Source: Tetrapisispora phaffii CBS 4417 (Eukaryota > Ascomycota > Saccharomycetes > Saccharomycetales > Saccharomycetaceae). From it: DNA of 64,000 nt. The notes under the pieces were generated by a model that had not been told where the DNA came from, searched no databases, and saw only the letters and a list, made by a program, of their open reading frames with translations. The position numbers and the translations under genes are program-made. Below, one piece after another: positions 19,197-29,616 of this stretch. Within the stretch, counting starts at the first letter, position 1, and every line of letters starts with the position of its first letter. The DNA lies in NCBI RefSeq assembly GCF_000236905.1, contig NC_016521.1:898411-962410 (forward strand), read 5' to 3'.

Positions 19197-21265
19197 TGAG
19201 CTTATGTATACTTTGTACTGATATTTGAACTTTGCCTACTTAGCACAATTGTATTTGTCAACGATAAACTGGTTTATTAATATATAAACTATACATAACG
19301 CACCACCATTTACTAAGTTTTGATTTTAAAATAGTTTTGATTTTAGCTTGACGAGCACATTATAACAGTTCACATATCGGCAAGTTATAAACCCTGAGCG
19401 AAAAAGAAGATACAAAGTCAAGAAGTACAATTACTATTTTGATAACTATATATGTTCACACACTTCTATATCAATCCAAATTAGAAAAAATTAGATGAAC
19501 CAACTCAAACCGGTGTGATAATATTTCTGTCTATGCAGACAATACGACTATATATGTATTCATGAGAATTTGGATACACCATATATTTAGGTATCGATTG
19601 CAATATATAAATGATAATTTTTTTAATTCAAAACAAGAAAAGATAAGAAAAGAATTTTTCTCTAAATAAGAAAGAGGTAATTTAAGTAATTGTATAATTA
19701 TATTTAAAAAACATGTTAAGTTTATATAGTAATGAAAAGTAAACCTTTTCCATATGTTAAAATTAAATACGCTTTGATAGAAAATTTTTTATCTAGTTTT
19801 TGTTTTTCTTTTAAATATATCAAATGTCACAGTTACCCGCCTATAATCATTATTTACTGAGAAGGGTATATAATAAGATGTCACGACTATTAATCTAGAA
19901 ATAGATTATAATCTGACATTATCTTAACATACCTGGAAAACAGTTGTAATAAAACAACTACAACAAGAACAGTATATGTCGTATATTTAATGGATTAATT
20001 CGAAGATAGTAAAATGTTAATTAACTTAATTGCCCTTACCTTTATTATTTAATTCTATTTTAGAGTTTGCAATAAGCAATCAACGGTGTTAGGTACCTGA
20101 ACCCCGTCGTTTTTTTGTTTTTCTTCATTTTCTATGAAAAACCTTAATACAAATTCGTTGAGAATATTAAAGAATGAATGAATGACCTTATTTGTTTTTT
20201 CCTCCACTTTCTATCATTAAATTGAAATGATACGTAATCAATAAACAATGAACCATCGGACGACAGTGGAGCGTTCGATATTTATTATTATAATAATTTA
20301 CATGTTTCATATTTGGGTATGTGGAGAAGATATCAGCATCTTAATAATACAGATAGAAACTGATAAACAAAAAAACGCAGACAAGACACAGCACAACATA
20401 ACACAACCCTTGAATTGAGTTCATTTTTAAAGTAAGTGAATGACCTCAAAAGAGGACTTGCACCTTACCAATCCGTTTGATTATTGAAAAGAAACAATAG
20501 AAAATTCGTAGACATACTTGTGACAACCCGTATGATATGTCCAACTATTGAGAACAAAACATCTATATTAGGTCAACTCATTAGATTCGTTAGATCCTGC
20601 AAACACAACTACACTCATTGTAGTTAAGTGTACCATTTCTTTAAGCTCCTTATCGTAGTTTATAGTCTCAGTTTCCCCGAACACCGCTTAGGAAAAAACT
20701 TTCTTTTCATTTATGGATTATTACTGCGATGCTTTCCAAAACAGCTGCCCGTAACCATTTTCTCTATAGAAGAAACATTTGCCTGTAAACTATGATTCAT
20801 GAAAACGTACGGCTTTTGGTCAACAAAAAAACCGAAAAAATATAATATAGAGCGATAGTAATATTATGATGAACGGGTGGTTGGTCTCCTCACTTTCTTT
20901 CCTTTCCCAATTGGAATGACTATATACCTGAATTGAGAAAAAAAAAGAGGGGAAACTGAGGAGATGTCTTGAATGTAGAAACTCGAATTATGTCATTGTA
21001 GAAATAACTACCCGTTAGGTCAATCTCTTTCTGGCCTGTAATCCTCTGTGTAGAAAGTGAACAGGCAAGACTATGTAATGACCAAAAAAAACAGTATTAT
21101 TACTTTTTATGTTCAGAAGACAGATTCCCGACGGGAAAGATCTCTCTATAACAAGCCCCACAACAAAACATGAACTGTTCTGCTTTCTTTTCTTGCCACT
21201 CTTTCTCTTTTGGAGTCATTCAAATTATAAGGGACAAACATAGTACCATGTTCTTCTCTCGGTAA

Positions 21266-21396
21266 TCTTCCGATTTTCTTTACCAAGTTCTCTCGCGTTT
21301 GTTGGAGGGTATTCTGTTTTTCGGAGTAGTATTTTTCTCCGACAATTCTCTAACAACAAAATAAACTTAATAAATTTCCTGCATAAGGGCGGAGAA
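21266..21396. promoter_or_regulatory. Cluster of four Rgt1-type sites (CGGANNA)
   Basis: CGGAAGA (minus, 21266-21272), CGGAGTA (plus, 21322-21328), CGGAGAA (minus, 21335-21341) and CGGAGAA (plus, 21390-21396). A fifth, CGGACGA, is at 20257-20263. Rgt1 represses hexose-transporter genes in the absence of glucose through multiple such sites. The cluster is 714-844 bp before the transporter ATG. Confidence 0.55.
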
Positions 21397-21438
21397 ATAG
21401 ACGCACAAACGGATTTACCGATCATGGAATTTTTTTAG

Positions 21439-21455
21439 CCCCACATTTTTTTAAA
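21439..21455 (-). promoter_or_regulatory. Mig1-type site upstream of the transporter gene
   Basis: On the minus strand an AT-rich flank is followed by GTGGGG, matching the Mig1 consensus (A/T run then SYGGGG). Mig1 mediates repression at high glucose, so with the Rgt1 cluster it suggests induction at low glucose. Confidence 0.4.
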
Positions 21456-22109
21456 ATTAATTCCTTCACCCACTTTTTTTCCAGATTTTTTTATTATTAC
21501 ATTTTAGTCGCACACATTTTGTTTGATTAACATTCTCAAACGTAATTGTCGGATTTTCCTTTCTATACGAACGTTTCTAACAATTTAATGAAATAGTCAT
21601 TTTCTATACCTACCCCAGATAAAATGGGTCTAAGCATTTTAAGAATTAGATACATTTTAGAATTAACATCTGCAGTATAGTAAATAAAAATAAGTATACA
21701 TACAATAATATTCATACATTATACATCGACAAGTTACAGAGCCTATATTTTTAATTGATTTTCTTTAAAATTAATAGAGGATCTTCTTTAATTTTAATAG
21801 ATGCACCTTAAAGCTATCCAATACTTGGAGTTTTTATTCAACAAAAAAAAACATATAGTTAATCACCAACAAAGAACAATTCAGAGACATCTGGAATACA
21901 AGTTCAAAATAATTAAATTAATGATATATAAAGAGGTGATAATTACATAAAATATCGATCTGGATCTTTACTTCATTCTAACTTCTATATATTTATTATA
22001 TCTTAGTTTATAAGTAAAATAAAATATCATACAAAAATTACAAATATACAACGCATATAATTAATTCAAATTTAAACACAAATACAAATCCAAAACAGTA
22101 AAAATAATA

Positions 22110-23774
22110 ATGACTACTTTTACTGATTTTATTCTCCTAAGGAATACAAACTATAAAGGGGCTCTATATGACAAATTCCCAAAGATATACAATGTTTATT
22201 TCATTGCTATTATTTCATGTCTATCTGGTTTAATGTTCGGTTTTGATATTTCATCAATGTCTTCAATGATTGGTACGGAAGGTTACATTGAATATTTTGG
22301 TACTCCAGACTCTACTACTCAAGGTGGTATTACTGCATCCATGGCTGCTGGTTCTCTAGGTGGCGCTCTTGTCTCTCCAAAATTCTCTGACGCTTTCGGT
22401 AGAAGAGTATCTTTACATTTATGTGCCGCTTTCTGGATCATCGGTGCTATTATTCAATGTGCTTCTCAAAATGTTGGCATGTTAGTTGCCGGTAGAGTAA
22501 TTTCTGGTATTGGTATCGGTTTCGGTTCTTCAACTGCTCCAGTTTATTGTTCTGAAGTTTCTCCACCAAAAATCAGAGGTACTATTGCTGGTATTTTCCA
22601 ATTTTCTGTCACTCTCGGTATTATGATTTTATTCTATATCGGTTATGGTTGTCACTTCATACAATCTGATGCTGCATTTAGAGTTACTTGGGGTCTCCAA
22701 CTTGTTCCAGGTGTTATATTATTAATCTTCACTTTCTTTTTACCAGAATCTCCAAGATGGTTAGCAACTCATGATCGTTTTGATGAAGCTAAATTCGTTG
22801 TCGCTAAAGTTGGCGCCAAAGGTGATATTCATGATCCTGAAGTTAAACTTCAATGTCAAGAAATTAGAGAACAAGCTTTAATTGACAAGGAAGCTGATGC
22901 TTTTACATACTTCGATTTATTCAGAAAGAAGACCATAAGAAAGACTATTGTTGGTATGTCCGCACAAATGTGGCAACAATTATGTGGTATGAATGTTATG
23001 ATGTACTATATTGTCTACATTTTCCAAATGGCCGGTTACTCTGGTAACACCCTTTTAGTTTCTGGTTCAATTCAATATGTTTTAAATGTCGTCATGACCA
23101 TCCCAGCATTATTCTTAGTCGACAAAGTTGGTAGAAGACCAATTTTAATAATCGGCGGTATCTTCATGTTCTCCTGGTTATTTGCTGTCGCTGGTCTATT
23201 AGCTACTTACTCTGTTCCTGCTCCAAATGGGTTTAATGGTGATGATACTGTCCGTATCAGAATCCCAGATAGCGAACCTGCTGCTGCCAAAGGTGTTATT
23301 GCTTGTTGTTACTTATTCGTCTGTTCATTCGCCCCAACCTGGGGTATTGGTATCTGGATTTATTGCTCTGAAATTTTCAACAATGTTGAAAGAGCTAAGG
23401 GTTCTGCTTTATCCGCTAGTGTTAACTGGGCATTCAACTTTGCATTAGCAATGTTTGTCCCATCTGCATTCAAAAACATCACATGGAAGACCTACATAAT
23501 TTTTGGTGTCTTCTCCGTAGCTCTAACTATTCAAACATTCCTCATGTTCCCAGAAACCAAAGGTAAAACATTAGAAGAGATTGACATGATGTGGGCAGCC
23601 AACATTCCAGCTTGGAAAACTGCTAGCTTCGAACCTGTATTACCAGAAATTGATTTATCCACTGATGATCAAAAACAAGGTAGTCAAGACTTTGACTCTA
23701 ATGTTAACCATGTTGAGGATGAAAAACAAGTAGTATACCATAATGATATTGCTGACGATGTCTCTTCCTTATAA
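22110..23774 (+). CDS. HGT1-like high-affinity glucose transporter (MFS sugar porter)
   Basis: The 554-residue product is a 12-helix sugar porter. Signatures include GLMFGFDISSMSSM, FGRRVSLH, GRVISGIGIGFGSS, PESPRWLA, QQLCGMNVMMYY, DKVGRRPIL and PETKGKTLEEIDMMW. Overall wording resembles Kluyveromyces lactis HGT1 and Candida HGT proteins rather than the S. cerevisiae HXT family; S. cerevisiae has no close counterpart that I know of. It should import glucose at the plasma membrane. The C-terminal tail after about residue 500 is acidic and hydrophilic. Rgt1- and Mig1-like sites upstream suggest glucose control. Codon bias indicates strong expression. GLC3, the glycogen branching enzyme, is its convergent neighbour. 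Confidence 0.93.
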   Translation: MTTFTDFILLRNTNYKGALYDKFPKIYNVYFIAIISCLSGLMFGFDISSMSSMIGTEGYIEYFGTPDSTTQGGITASMAAGSLGGALVSPKFSDAFGRRVSLHLCAAFWIIGAIIQCASQNVGMLVAGRVISGIGIGFGSSTAPVYCSEVSPPKIRGTIAGIFQFSVTLGIMILFYIGYGCHFIQSDAAFRVTWGLQLVPGVILLIFTFFLPESPRWLATHDRFDEAKFVVAKVGAKGDIHDPEVKLQCQEIREQALIDKEADAFTYFDLFRKKTIRKTIVGMSAQMWQQLCGMNVMMYYIVYIFQMAGYSGNTLLVSGSIQYVLNVVMTIPALFLVDKVGRRPILIIGGIFMFSWLFAVAGLLATYSVPAPNGFNGDDTVRIRIPDSEPAAAKGVIACCYLFVCSFAPTWGIGIWIYCSEIFNNVERAKGSALSASVNWAFNFALAMFVPSAFKNITWKTYIIFGVFSVALTIQTFLMFPETKGKTLEEIDMMWAANIPAWKTASFEPVLPEIDLSTDDQKQGSQDFDSNVNHVEDEKQVVYHNDIADDVSSL

Positions 23775-24199
23775 AAGAAATAAACCGTTTAATATTTATA
23801 CTGGTATAAAATGCTCGACAATACATGTTTTCGATAATATTCTAAAAAAATAACGAACATTATTATACCTTTCCGAAGTAAATATTTCAATTACTAGAGT
23901 TTGTCGACAGACTCGTTTCCAAAATGTTGAGATATGTGAATCTACTTTTTATATAATAATATTTAATTATTTTAATGATAAAAAACTAATACTAAAATTT
24001 GATTTCTTTTCAATTCAATTAACTTACATATATTGTCATTTTTATTTACTGACACTTTAAAATGAATCTTTTATTTTATATTTACCAAAAGTTCTATTTT
24101 AAGAATTTTGGACGGCAATTATTTTCCATTTTAAATTTTGATAAATAGATTTTTTATTATATTACATTATAAAAGCTACTAAACATATCTATCTTCTTT
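23775..24199. other. Convergent 3' region, transporter/GLC3
   Basis: AT-rich 3' flanks. TTTCCGAA at 23871-23878 resembles the centromere CDEIII core but lacks partners (see rejected items). Confidence 0.5.
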
Positions 24200-26323
24200 T
24201 CATTTATCTAACGCTAAAATCATTGCAGTTCTACTTGGAATATATACTTGTAGATAGTTGTTTCTATCATTCCATTTTTCATTAGTGGTAAAAAAACTGG
24301 ACTTTTCATCAATTCTGTTATGACCACCAAACTCTGGTTTGTCTGTGTTCAAAATAATTTTATATTTACCTGGCACCTCGACACCAATTCTATAGTCATT
24401 GAAGCTTTTCTTTGGATTGAAATTAAACAAAAATAACAATCCATTTCTTTCATAAACAATAACTTTATCGCCTTCATGTTTTAATGAGATGTACGCTTGT
24501 GGAGTATTCAACCATTGGTAGCTCCCTTCTGTATGTTGCATCGCTTTATCAAAGTTATACAAATGTTGATAACGCAACAAATTGTCATCCACTAAGTTGA
24601 ATTGCCTACGAGCATAATGATAACTGTCATTGTTGTTCACATTCGGAAAATCTAACCACTCAGGGTGTCCAAATTCATTACCTTCAAAATTCAAATACGC
24701 TTCACCACCTAAAGAATCAGTAATCAATCTAATCATTTTATGTAGTGCAATACCACGGTCAATCACTGGTGTAGTTTCTTTCAATATTGTCATGCCTGTA
24801 TACATTTCGGCATCCATTAACCAAAATGCTAACGTCTTATCTCCAACCAAAGCTTGGTCATGCGATTCACAGTATGCAACTACTTTTTCACCATGTCTTC
24901 TATTGGTCAAAGTAAATGCTATATGTCCCATGTCCCAATCTTCATCTTTCTTTTCCTTTAATAACTTAATCCACATATCCGGTAAAGCCATTGCCAGTCT
25001 ATAGTCAAAGCCTACGCCACCGATATCTCTTGGTAGACATAGTGTTGGGTATCCTGAAACATCCTCTGCGATTGTTATGGCTTGATTTGGTAACAACTCA
25101 TGCACTAAATCATTGGCCAACATCAGATAAGCTAAGGCTTCATGATCCACGTGTGATCTTTCCTTAGATAAATATTCGTTGTAATCACCACTAAAGGCAC
25201 CATTTTCGCCAACACCATGATGAACATATAACATGGAGGTTACACCATCAAATCTGAAGCCATCGAATTGATAAACATCGATATAGAATGCTAGATTTGC
25301 CAATAAAAATCTTTGGACTTCAAATTTACCGTAGTTAAATAATCTTGAATCCCATAATGGATGCTCACCTCTGCCTGAAGTAAGAGAATGGAACATATGA
25401 TGATCAGAACCGTCAAACATATTTAAACCATCTTCTACATTTTTTGAGGCATGACTATGGACAACATCCAATAAAACTATTATCCCCATAGAATGTGCAG
25501 TATCAATCAATTCTTTCAAGTCCTCAGGGGTACCAAATCTTGAAGAGATCGCAAAGAAGTTTGTAACTTGATAACCAAATGATGCATAGTAGGCATGTTC
25601 CATTATTGCCATTAGTTGAATACAATTGTAACCTAAATCTCTAATTCTTGGTAAAACATTTTGGGTGAAGTTTTTGTAAGAGGCAACTGTTGGCTCTGGT
25701 GAAGAGATACCAATATGAGCTTCATAAATTCTTAATGAATCCTTCGTTAAGTTAAAAGTTGGTCTTTTACTTTTGAATATATAAGGGTTCTCAGGATTCC
25801 AAAATCTACCTTCATAAATAGGACCGTACTTTTTGACGGTTTCTTTGTCTGGTTGTGTAGATCTTGTGATCCAAGCAGGCAATCTATAAATCTTTTCACC
25901 GTTATTAAGTACAAACATTACCTTGATTTTAGAATCGTGTTTAATTGCATAAGACGTACTACCATTTTCAACAATGGGTTTCACTACAATCTTAAAATTT
26001 CCAAAATCATCAAACCTAGTCAACTCGTGTGTGGATTCATTCCAGTTATTAAAATCACCAATTAAATAAGCCTTTGCAGCATTTGGACACCATTCTTGAT
26101 AAACAATCTCTTTTGTTTGCGAGTCCACATGTAGCCCATACGTCTTATAAGAGTCTCTTGCAAACTCCTTCAACGAGATCTCTTTCCCATCACTTGTCGA
26201 GTGTTGAATATCATACTTATATTTATCAGCCAAGTATCTTCTTTCTGACAAAACATTTGCCCAAGGTTTCAACCAAGAGTCGAAGTCTACAACACCTTTA
26301 ACATTTTCTGGAACTTCCGACAT
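24200..26323 (-). CDS. GLC3: 1,4-alpha-glucan (glycogen) branching enzyme
   Basis: 707 residues (704 in S. cerevisiae). An N-terminal CBM48-type domain (about 60-180) precedes the GH13 barrel with DVVHSH (286-291), DGFRFDG (354-360, nucleophile Asp359), AEDVSG (acid/base Glu) and ESHDQ, then a C-terminal beta domain. It moves alpha-1,4 glucan segments to alpha-1,6 positions during glycogen synthesis in the cytosol. All catalytic residues are present. Two STRE-type AGGGG elements lie about 575-625 bp upstream, in keeping with stress and stationary-phase induction of GLC3. Confidence 0.98.
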   Translation of the reverse strand: MSEVPENVKGVVDFDSWLKPWANVLSERRYLADKYKYDIQHSTSDGKEISLKEFARDSYKTYGLHVDSQTKEIVYQEWCPNAAKAYLIGDFNNWNESTHELTRFDDFGNFKIVVKPIVENGSTSYAIKHDSKIKVMFVLNNGEKIYRLPAWITRSTQPDKETVKKYGPIYEGRFWNPENPYIFKSKRPTFNLTKDSLRIYEAHIGISSPEPTVASYKNFTQNVLPRIRDLGYNCIQLMAIMEHAYYASFGYQVTNFFAISSRFGTPEDLKELIDTAHSMGIIVLLDVVHSHASKNVEDGLNMFDGSDHHMFHSLTSGRGEHPLWDSRLFNYGKFEVQRFLLANLAFYIDVYQFDGFRFDGVTSMLYVHHGVGENGAFSGDYNEYLSKERSHVDHEALAYLMLANDLVHELLPNQAITIAEDVSGYPTLCLPRDIGGVGFDYRLAMALPDMWIKLLKEKKDEDWDMGHIAFTLTNRRHGEKVVAYCESHDQALVGDKTLAFWLMDAEMYTGMTILKETTPVIDRGIALHKMIRLITDSLGGEAYLNFEGNEFGHPEWLDFPNVNNNDSYHYARRQFNLVDDNLLRYQHLYNFDKAMQHTEGSYQWLNTPQAYISLKHEGDKVIVYERNGLLFLFNFNPKKSFNDYRIGVEVPGKYKIILNTDKPEFGGHNRIDEKSSFFTTNEKWNDRNNYLQVYIPSRTAMILALDK

Positions 26324-27323
26324 ATTGTATACGTTGCTTTGTAATTTATGGATGTTCTACTGAGAAATATAGTTTTCATAAACCAATTAAATACTGTAAT
26401 ACAAAGAGAAGAAGGGCAATTACAATAGTTGCCAGTTATCATGCACTTATATAGGAATAATCGAAAGTCATGGTTGCAACAAAAATACATGAAAAGAAAA
26501 TCAGCCATGCACACATGCCATCGAATCTTAAGTTACTAGTGACTATACATATTCCATTGTTCGAAATGAAACAGAAGTATTCGTCTGAACTGCTCTTGCT
26601 ACTTCATGTAGACCTCTTCCAGGACTACTGGAGGAAAGGAGGAGAACAAGTGGAGAGAAGGCATCATAAGATATATGGTTGCGACAATAACCCAGACGAT
26701 GATTGCTTAATCTAGGTTGCTTCATGCAATCAATAAGAGTAGAACCGACCTTTTGGTAGAAACAAGGATAGTTGTTGTAAGGATAATTGCGCAATTCGAT
26801 TGCCTGATGGTGATGATTCTTCAAGGATGACTTTGCTCTCGGTTGAGAACGTTTGTTTTATTGCTTGGTTCCTTTACATGTCGCGCTGCTCTGGCAGAGG
26901 GGTGAGAACCAACCAGCGCGTTTCGACGCTGGTTAGCGGGGAAGGGGTGGTGGGTTGATGGTAGTGAAGCAAAGCTAGTGGATTCTAAGAATACTGAAAT
27001 GAGTGAGTGAACGAGTATAACAACATTTTTCTTGTTGCATTTGATATATTCTATATGTGTATTTAGTGGGTGTCGTTTCCATTTGGAAGATTTACCATGC
27101 GGTTGCTTCGCGAGAGCCTCGAGAGAGAAAGCGATAGACTGATGCACAGACCCACATACACAGCTATATTTAAATACGTGGTTATTTTAATGTTACAATG
27201 GTTGGTTACTTAATTTTATTTAGTTTTCTATTCTTGAACTGACGTACAAGTGCAGTGGAATCAGACTAGCACACAGGTTGATAAAAAAACTGTAGCGTCT
27301 TGAGAGGCTGAACTAGGATCGAT
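26324..27323. other. GLC3 promoter region and GTT3 3' flank
   Basis: 1.0 kb. It contains two AGGGG stress elements (26898-26902 and 26943-26947) and between them an 8-bp inverted repeat AACCAGCG/CGCTGGTT (26911-26918 with 26927-26934) that could be a dimer-binding operator. Three short ORFs (26470-27147) show no recognisable protein and are not called. Confidence 0.5.
26898..26947. promoter_or_regulatory. STRE pair flanking an inverted repeat, GLC3 promoter
   Basis: AGGGG at 26898-26902 and again at 26943-26947 match the Msn2/Msn4 stress response element core. An 8-bp inverted repeat sits between them. Confidence 0.35.
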
Positions 27324-28277
27324 TTAAAAAATATATAACGTCAATACACAGCCAACGAGACCAATGAATAACGGCAATTGGCCCAGGGCGTCTTTGTATA
27401 GTTCCGCAAATGTGCGTAGTTCTTCGTAGTGACAAAGACTTTTTGGAATCTGCAGAGCTTGAGAGTGACCCGATAGGGTGTAGGCAAAGCCAATTTTGAC
27501 TACTGAGAAGATCATTGGGTCGAATTCCATTGAAGGTAAGTCGTATCTTATAAAATTAAAATAGTAGCTCACTAGACACGGAATGGCAATAGCCACTGTG
27601 AACCACAACAGAATGTTTGGAACCACTATCATTAAATTTTCTTTCACATCCAAATCGTCACAAGCTGGGTAATGAGACAGAAGATATTTGAAGAATATAG
27701 TGAATTCTACTAAATGCAGAATAAATGCGATAGAATAGACGGTTGATAAATAGTCTTGCACGTTTTCGTTCCATTGTTGTAGCTTCAAGACGATTCTTTG
27801 CAACGGAGTGTGCTCTTCCATGGCTAACAAATCATCCAGTTCGCTTTGCAGCTCATCCGCATCCAGAGCATCTTCGTCTTCCAGGTCTTCATCCGAACGA
27901 TACACGTACTCCTCGTCTTCTTGAGAATGGATACCTTCATCGTCGGCAGTTTTCTTTGGCAACAGTCTTGTGAAGTCGATGAAATTCGACATTTTACTCC
28001 TGTTTGCCTCATTTGAATCGTCAAGTGAGGCCGAGTCGTCTTCTTCTTTCTTCAGTTCCTTCCCATCATGTTTCTGGTTGGAATAGAATTCAACCAGTTC
28101 TGGGTACTCGAGCACATCGTCCAGTGGAGTGTCCAAAGTCTTCAAATGATTCTCCAACAAGCCGATAAGTTCCGTTTTCTTCAACGAATAGGGAATATCA
28201 TTGACTTTTAATTTTTCAATTAAATCCAAGATGGCTGTTTTATTCCATCTGCTGAATACTGATTTCTTGGTGCTCAT
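27324..28277 (-). CDS. GTT3: Gtt3-like SAP-domain membrane protein
   Basis: 317 residues from the ATG at 28277. The N-terminus (about 10-50) is SAP/LEM-like (LIEKLKVNDIPYSLKKTEL), followed by an acidic linker and three to four hydrophobic helices in the C-terminal half, ending in VGCVLTLYIF. Size and order beside PMP2, in divergent orientation, match S. cerevisiae GTT3 (YEL017W, 337 aa). Gtt3 is a poorly understood nuclear-periphery membrane protein once linked to glutathione metabolism. The name rests largely on synteny. The frame opens three codons earlier at a TTG that is not used here. Confidence 0.75.
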   Translation of the reverse strand: MSTKKSVFSRWNKTAILDLIEKLKVNDIPYSLKKTELIGLLENHLKTLDTPLDDVLEYPELVEFYSNQKHDGKELKKEEDDSASLDDSNEANRSKMSNFIDFTRLLPKKTADDEGIHSQEDEEYVYRSDEDLEDEDALDADELQSELDDLLAMEEHTPLQRIVLKLQQWNENVQDYLSTVYSIAFILHLVEFTIFFKYLLSHYPACDDLDVKENLMIVVPNILLWFTVAIAIPCLVSYYFNFIRYDLPSMEFDPMIFSVVKIGFAYTLSGHSQALQIPKSLCHYEELRTFAELYKDALGQLPLFIGLVGCVLTLYIF

Positions 28278-28482
28278 TATTGGCAAGGGTGCTTACAAGG
28301 CTGTGTGATCGCTGGGTGCTCAAAAGGGAAAAGCAAGACTCAAGAAGTGGTATCTAGATATATAGCAATTAGTTTATAACAATCACAGACCTGATGTATC
28401 AGTTGCCATAACCGACTTGTTTTGATGCGTACGTAACAGGATGTTGAGCATTGTCACAGTAAGCAACAAAACGAGACGTGGC

Positions 28483-28490
28483 ATTACCCG
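28483..28490 (-). promoter_or_regulatory. Reb1-type site
   Basis: ATTACCCG, reverse of CGGGTAAT, matches Reb1 consensus CGGGTAAY. It lies about 206 bp upstream of the GTT3 ATG. Confidence 0.4.
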
Positions 28491-29111
28491 GGGGGACCAA
28501 GCAAGTTAGAGAGGGGGGGTGGGGTCCTGAACTAGAACCCACCACCCTTAACCACACCGTCACTGCTGCAAAGTGTGCTATGTCATAAACCCAACGCCCC
28601 ATGTTGTGTTGTCAGAAAAGACCTGTTTCCAATCTAAACATATAAACCTACACAGAGTCGGCGTCGACGGGGGCACGTATGCGTGCAAGTACATATCCGT
28701 TCTCACGACGATCGTCCAACACCACAAAACCATGAAAATGCGAAATACGAAACCGTTAATGAAGGCCACACCGCGCCGTGTTTCTCTTCCCTGCAATTCG
28801 TTTCGTTTCGTTTTTGTTTTTGTTGTTACTGCGTTAGGGAGACCCACTACCCAATAGTCTTCTGGGTCGACCGGTTTGAGTGGTTTTTACCGTTTCCGGA
28901 CATGACAATAACAATCAACTGCAACGGGGTCTCGCCTAAAACGGCATACGACGGAATGTGGAACACCACACCAGCGCGACATGCCCGCAAGCGCGACATG
29001 CGCCATTTCGTTGCGCAGTTTTCCGCGAACACGCACCCACTCGCACTCCCTCGCTCTGTTTCCTTTCTTTTCTCGGAACAACCGTCAACAAAACAACTCA
29101 ATTGCTCGCTG

Positions 29112-29154
29112 GCATGCATACATCTTGCCTCACACGGGCAAGATGTATGCATGC
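29112..29154. repeat. Perfect 18-bp inverted repeat, 7-nt loop
   Basis: GCATGCATACATCTTGCC (29112-29129) and its exact complement (29137-29154) flank the loop TCACACG. The hairpin lies about 340 bp upstream of PMP2. Confidence 0.95.
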
Positions 29155-29327
29155 TCTGTGCTATCAGCAATGTCGCAAAACATATGCAACGTGATGTATA
29201 TGTGTAACTGGAACTATCTACATGCTCACCGTCGTCGTGAAAATTTTCCCTTCACCTATTAATAATGACATGTATACCTATCATCAAGCTCGCAACATTT
29301 TTCTCTTTCTTATCGTTCTGGAATTAC

Positions 29328-29335
29328 TATAAATA
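29328..29335 (+). promoter_or_regulatory. TATA box of PMP2
   Basis: TATAAATA fits TATAWAWR and lies 166 bp before the PMP2 ATG. A pyrimidine-rich stretch follows, then an A-rich leader. Confidence 0.55.
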
Positions 29336-29493
29336 CAATTGCATATTTGACTTGTGATTGTCTTCTCTTTTGTGCCGTTTCCAACTTTTCTCTGTCGGCT
29401 CGTTCTTGCACAGTTACAGGAGAACTACACACTTTCGTTTGGATTTTTTTAAATTAACAAAACTAATCAATCGCAAAAAAAAATAAAATAAAA

Positions 29494-29616
29494 ATGACTT
29501 TACCAGGTGGTGTTATCTTAGTTTTCATTTTGGTCGGTTTGGCTGTTATCGCTATCTTGGCTACTATCGCCTACAGAAAATGGCAAGCTAGACAAAAGGG
29601 TTTACAGAGATTTTAA
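29494..29616 (+). CDS. PMP2: Plasma-membrane proteolipid Pmp1/Pmp2, 40 residues
   Basis: A 40-residue protein begins MTLPGGVILVFILVGLA, has one membrane helix, and ends YRKWQARQKGLQRF, almost identical to S. cerevisiae Pmp1 and Pmp2. These single-pass proteolipids associate with and stimulate the plasma-membrane H+-ATPase Pma1; the basic cytosolic tail binds acidic lipids. Neighbour GTT3 points to the PMP2 locus (YEL017C-A). The ATG has a strong AAAAATG context and a TATA box upstream. Confidence 0.97.
   Translation: MTLPGGVILVFILVGLAVIAILATIAYRKWQARQKGLQRF

Larger units (their letters stand above)
19197..22109. other. Long intergenic region, CTO1/HGT1-like divergent promoters
   Basis: 2.9 kb, the largest gap in the window. 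It holds a Reb1 site (GTTACCCG, 19832-19839), five Rgt1-type CGGANNA sites of which four cluster at 21266-21396, and a Mig1-type site at 21439-21450. Short ORFs such as 21225-21425 overlap these motifs and look accidental. A very long promoter is typical of hexose-transporter genes. Confidence 0.5.
28278..29493. other. Divergent promoter region GTT3/PMP2
   Basis: 1.2 kb, GC-richer than most gaps. It contains a Reb1 site (ATTACCCG, 28483-28490), a G-rich patch at 28490-28526, the 18-bp inverted repeat at 29112-29154 and a PMP2 TATA box (TATAAATA, 29328-29335). Overlapping ORFs in several frames show no recognisable protein. Confidence 0.5.

Noticed and set aside
20865..20940. Box C/D snoRNA (ATGATGA and CTGA about 70 nt apart)
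   Set aside because: No convincing terminal stem and no internal C'/D' boxes.
23871..23878. TTTCCGAA as centromere CDEIII core
   Set aside because: The conserved TG before the core is missing and no CDEI lies at a suitable distance; the upstream side is coding sequence of the transporter.
26470..27147. Three short ORFs between GLC3 and GTT3
   Set aside because: Overlapping on both strands, no recognised family, and they cover stress elements of the GLC3 promoter.
28490..28526. G-quadruplex candidate
   Set aside because: Two long G runs and one G4 run occur, but four G3 runs with short loops cannot be drawn.
28683..29207. 174-codon ORF and several overlapping ORFs in the GTT3/PMP2 spacer
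   Set aside because: Multiple frames are open only because the region is GC-rich; no protein family recognised and a perfect hairpin lies inside.
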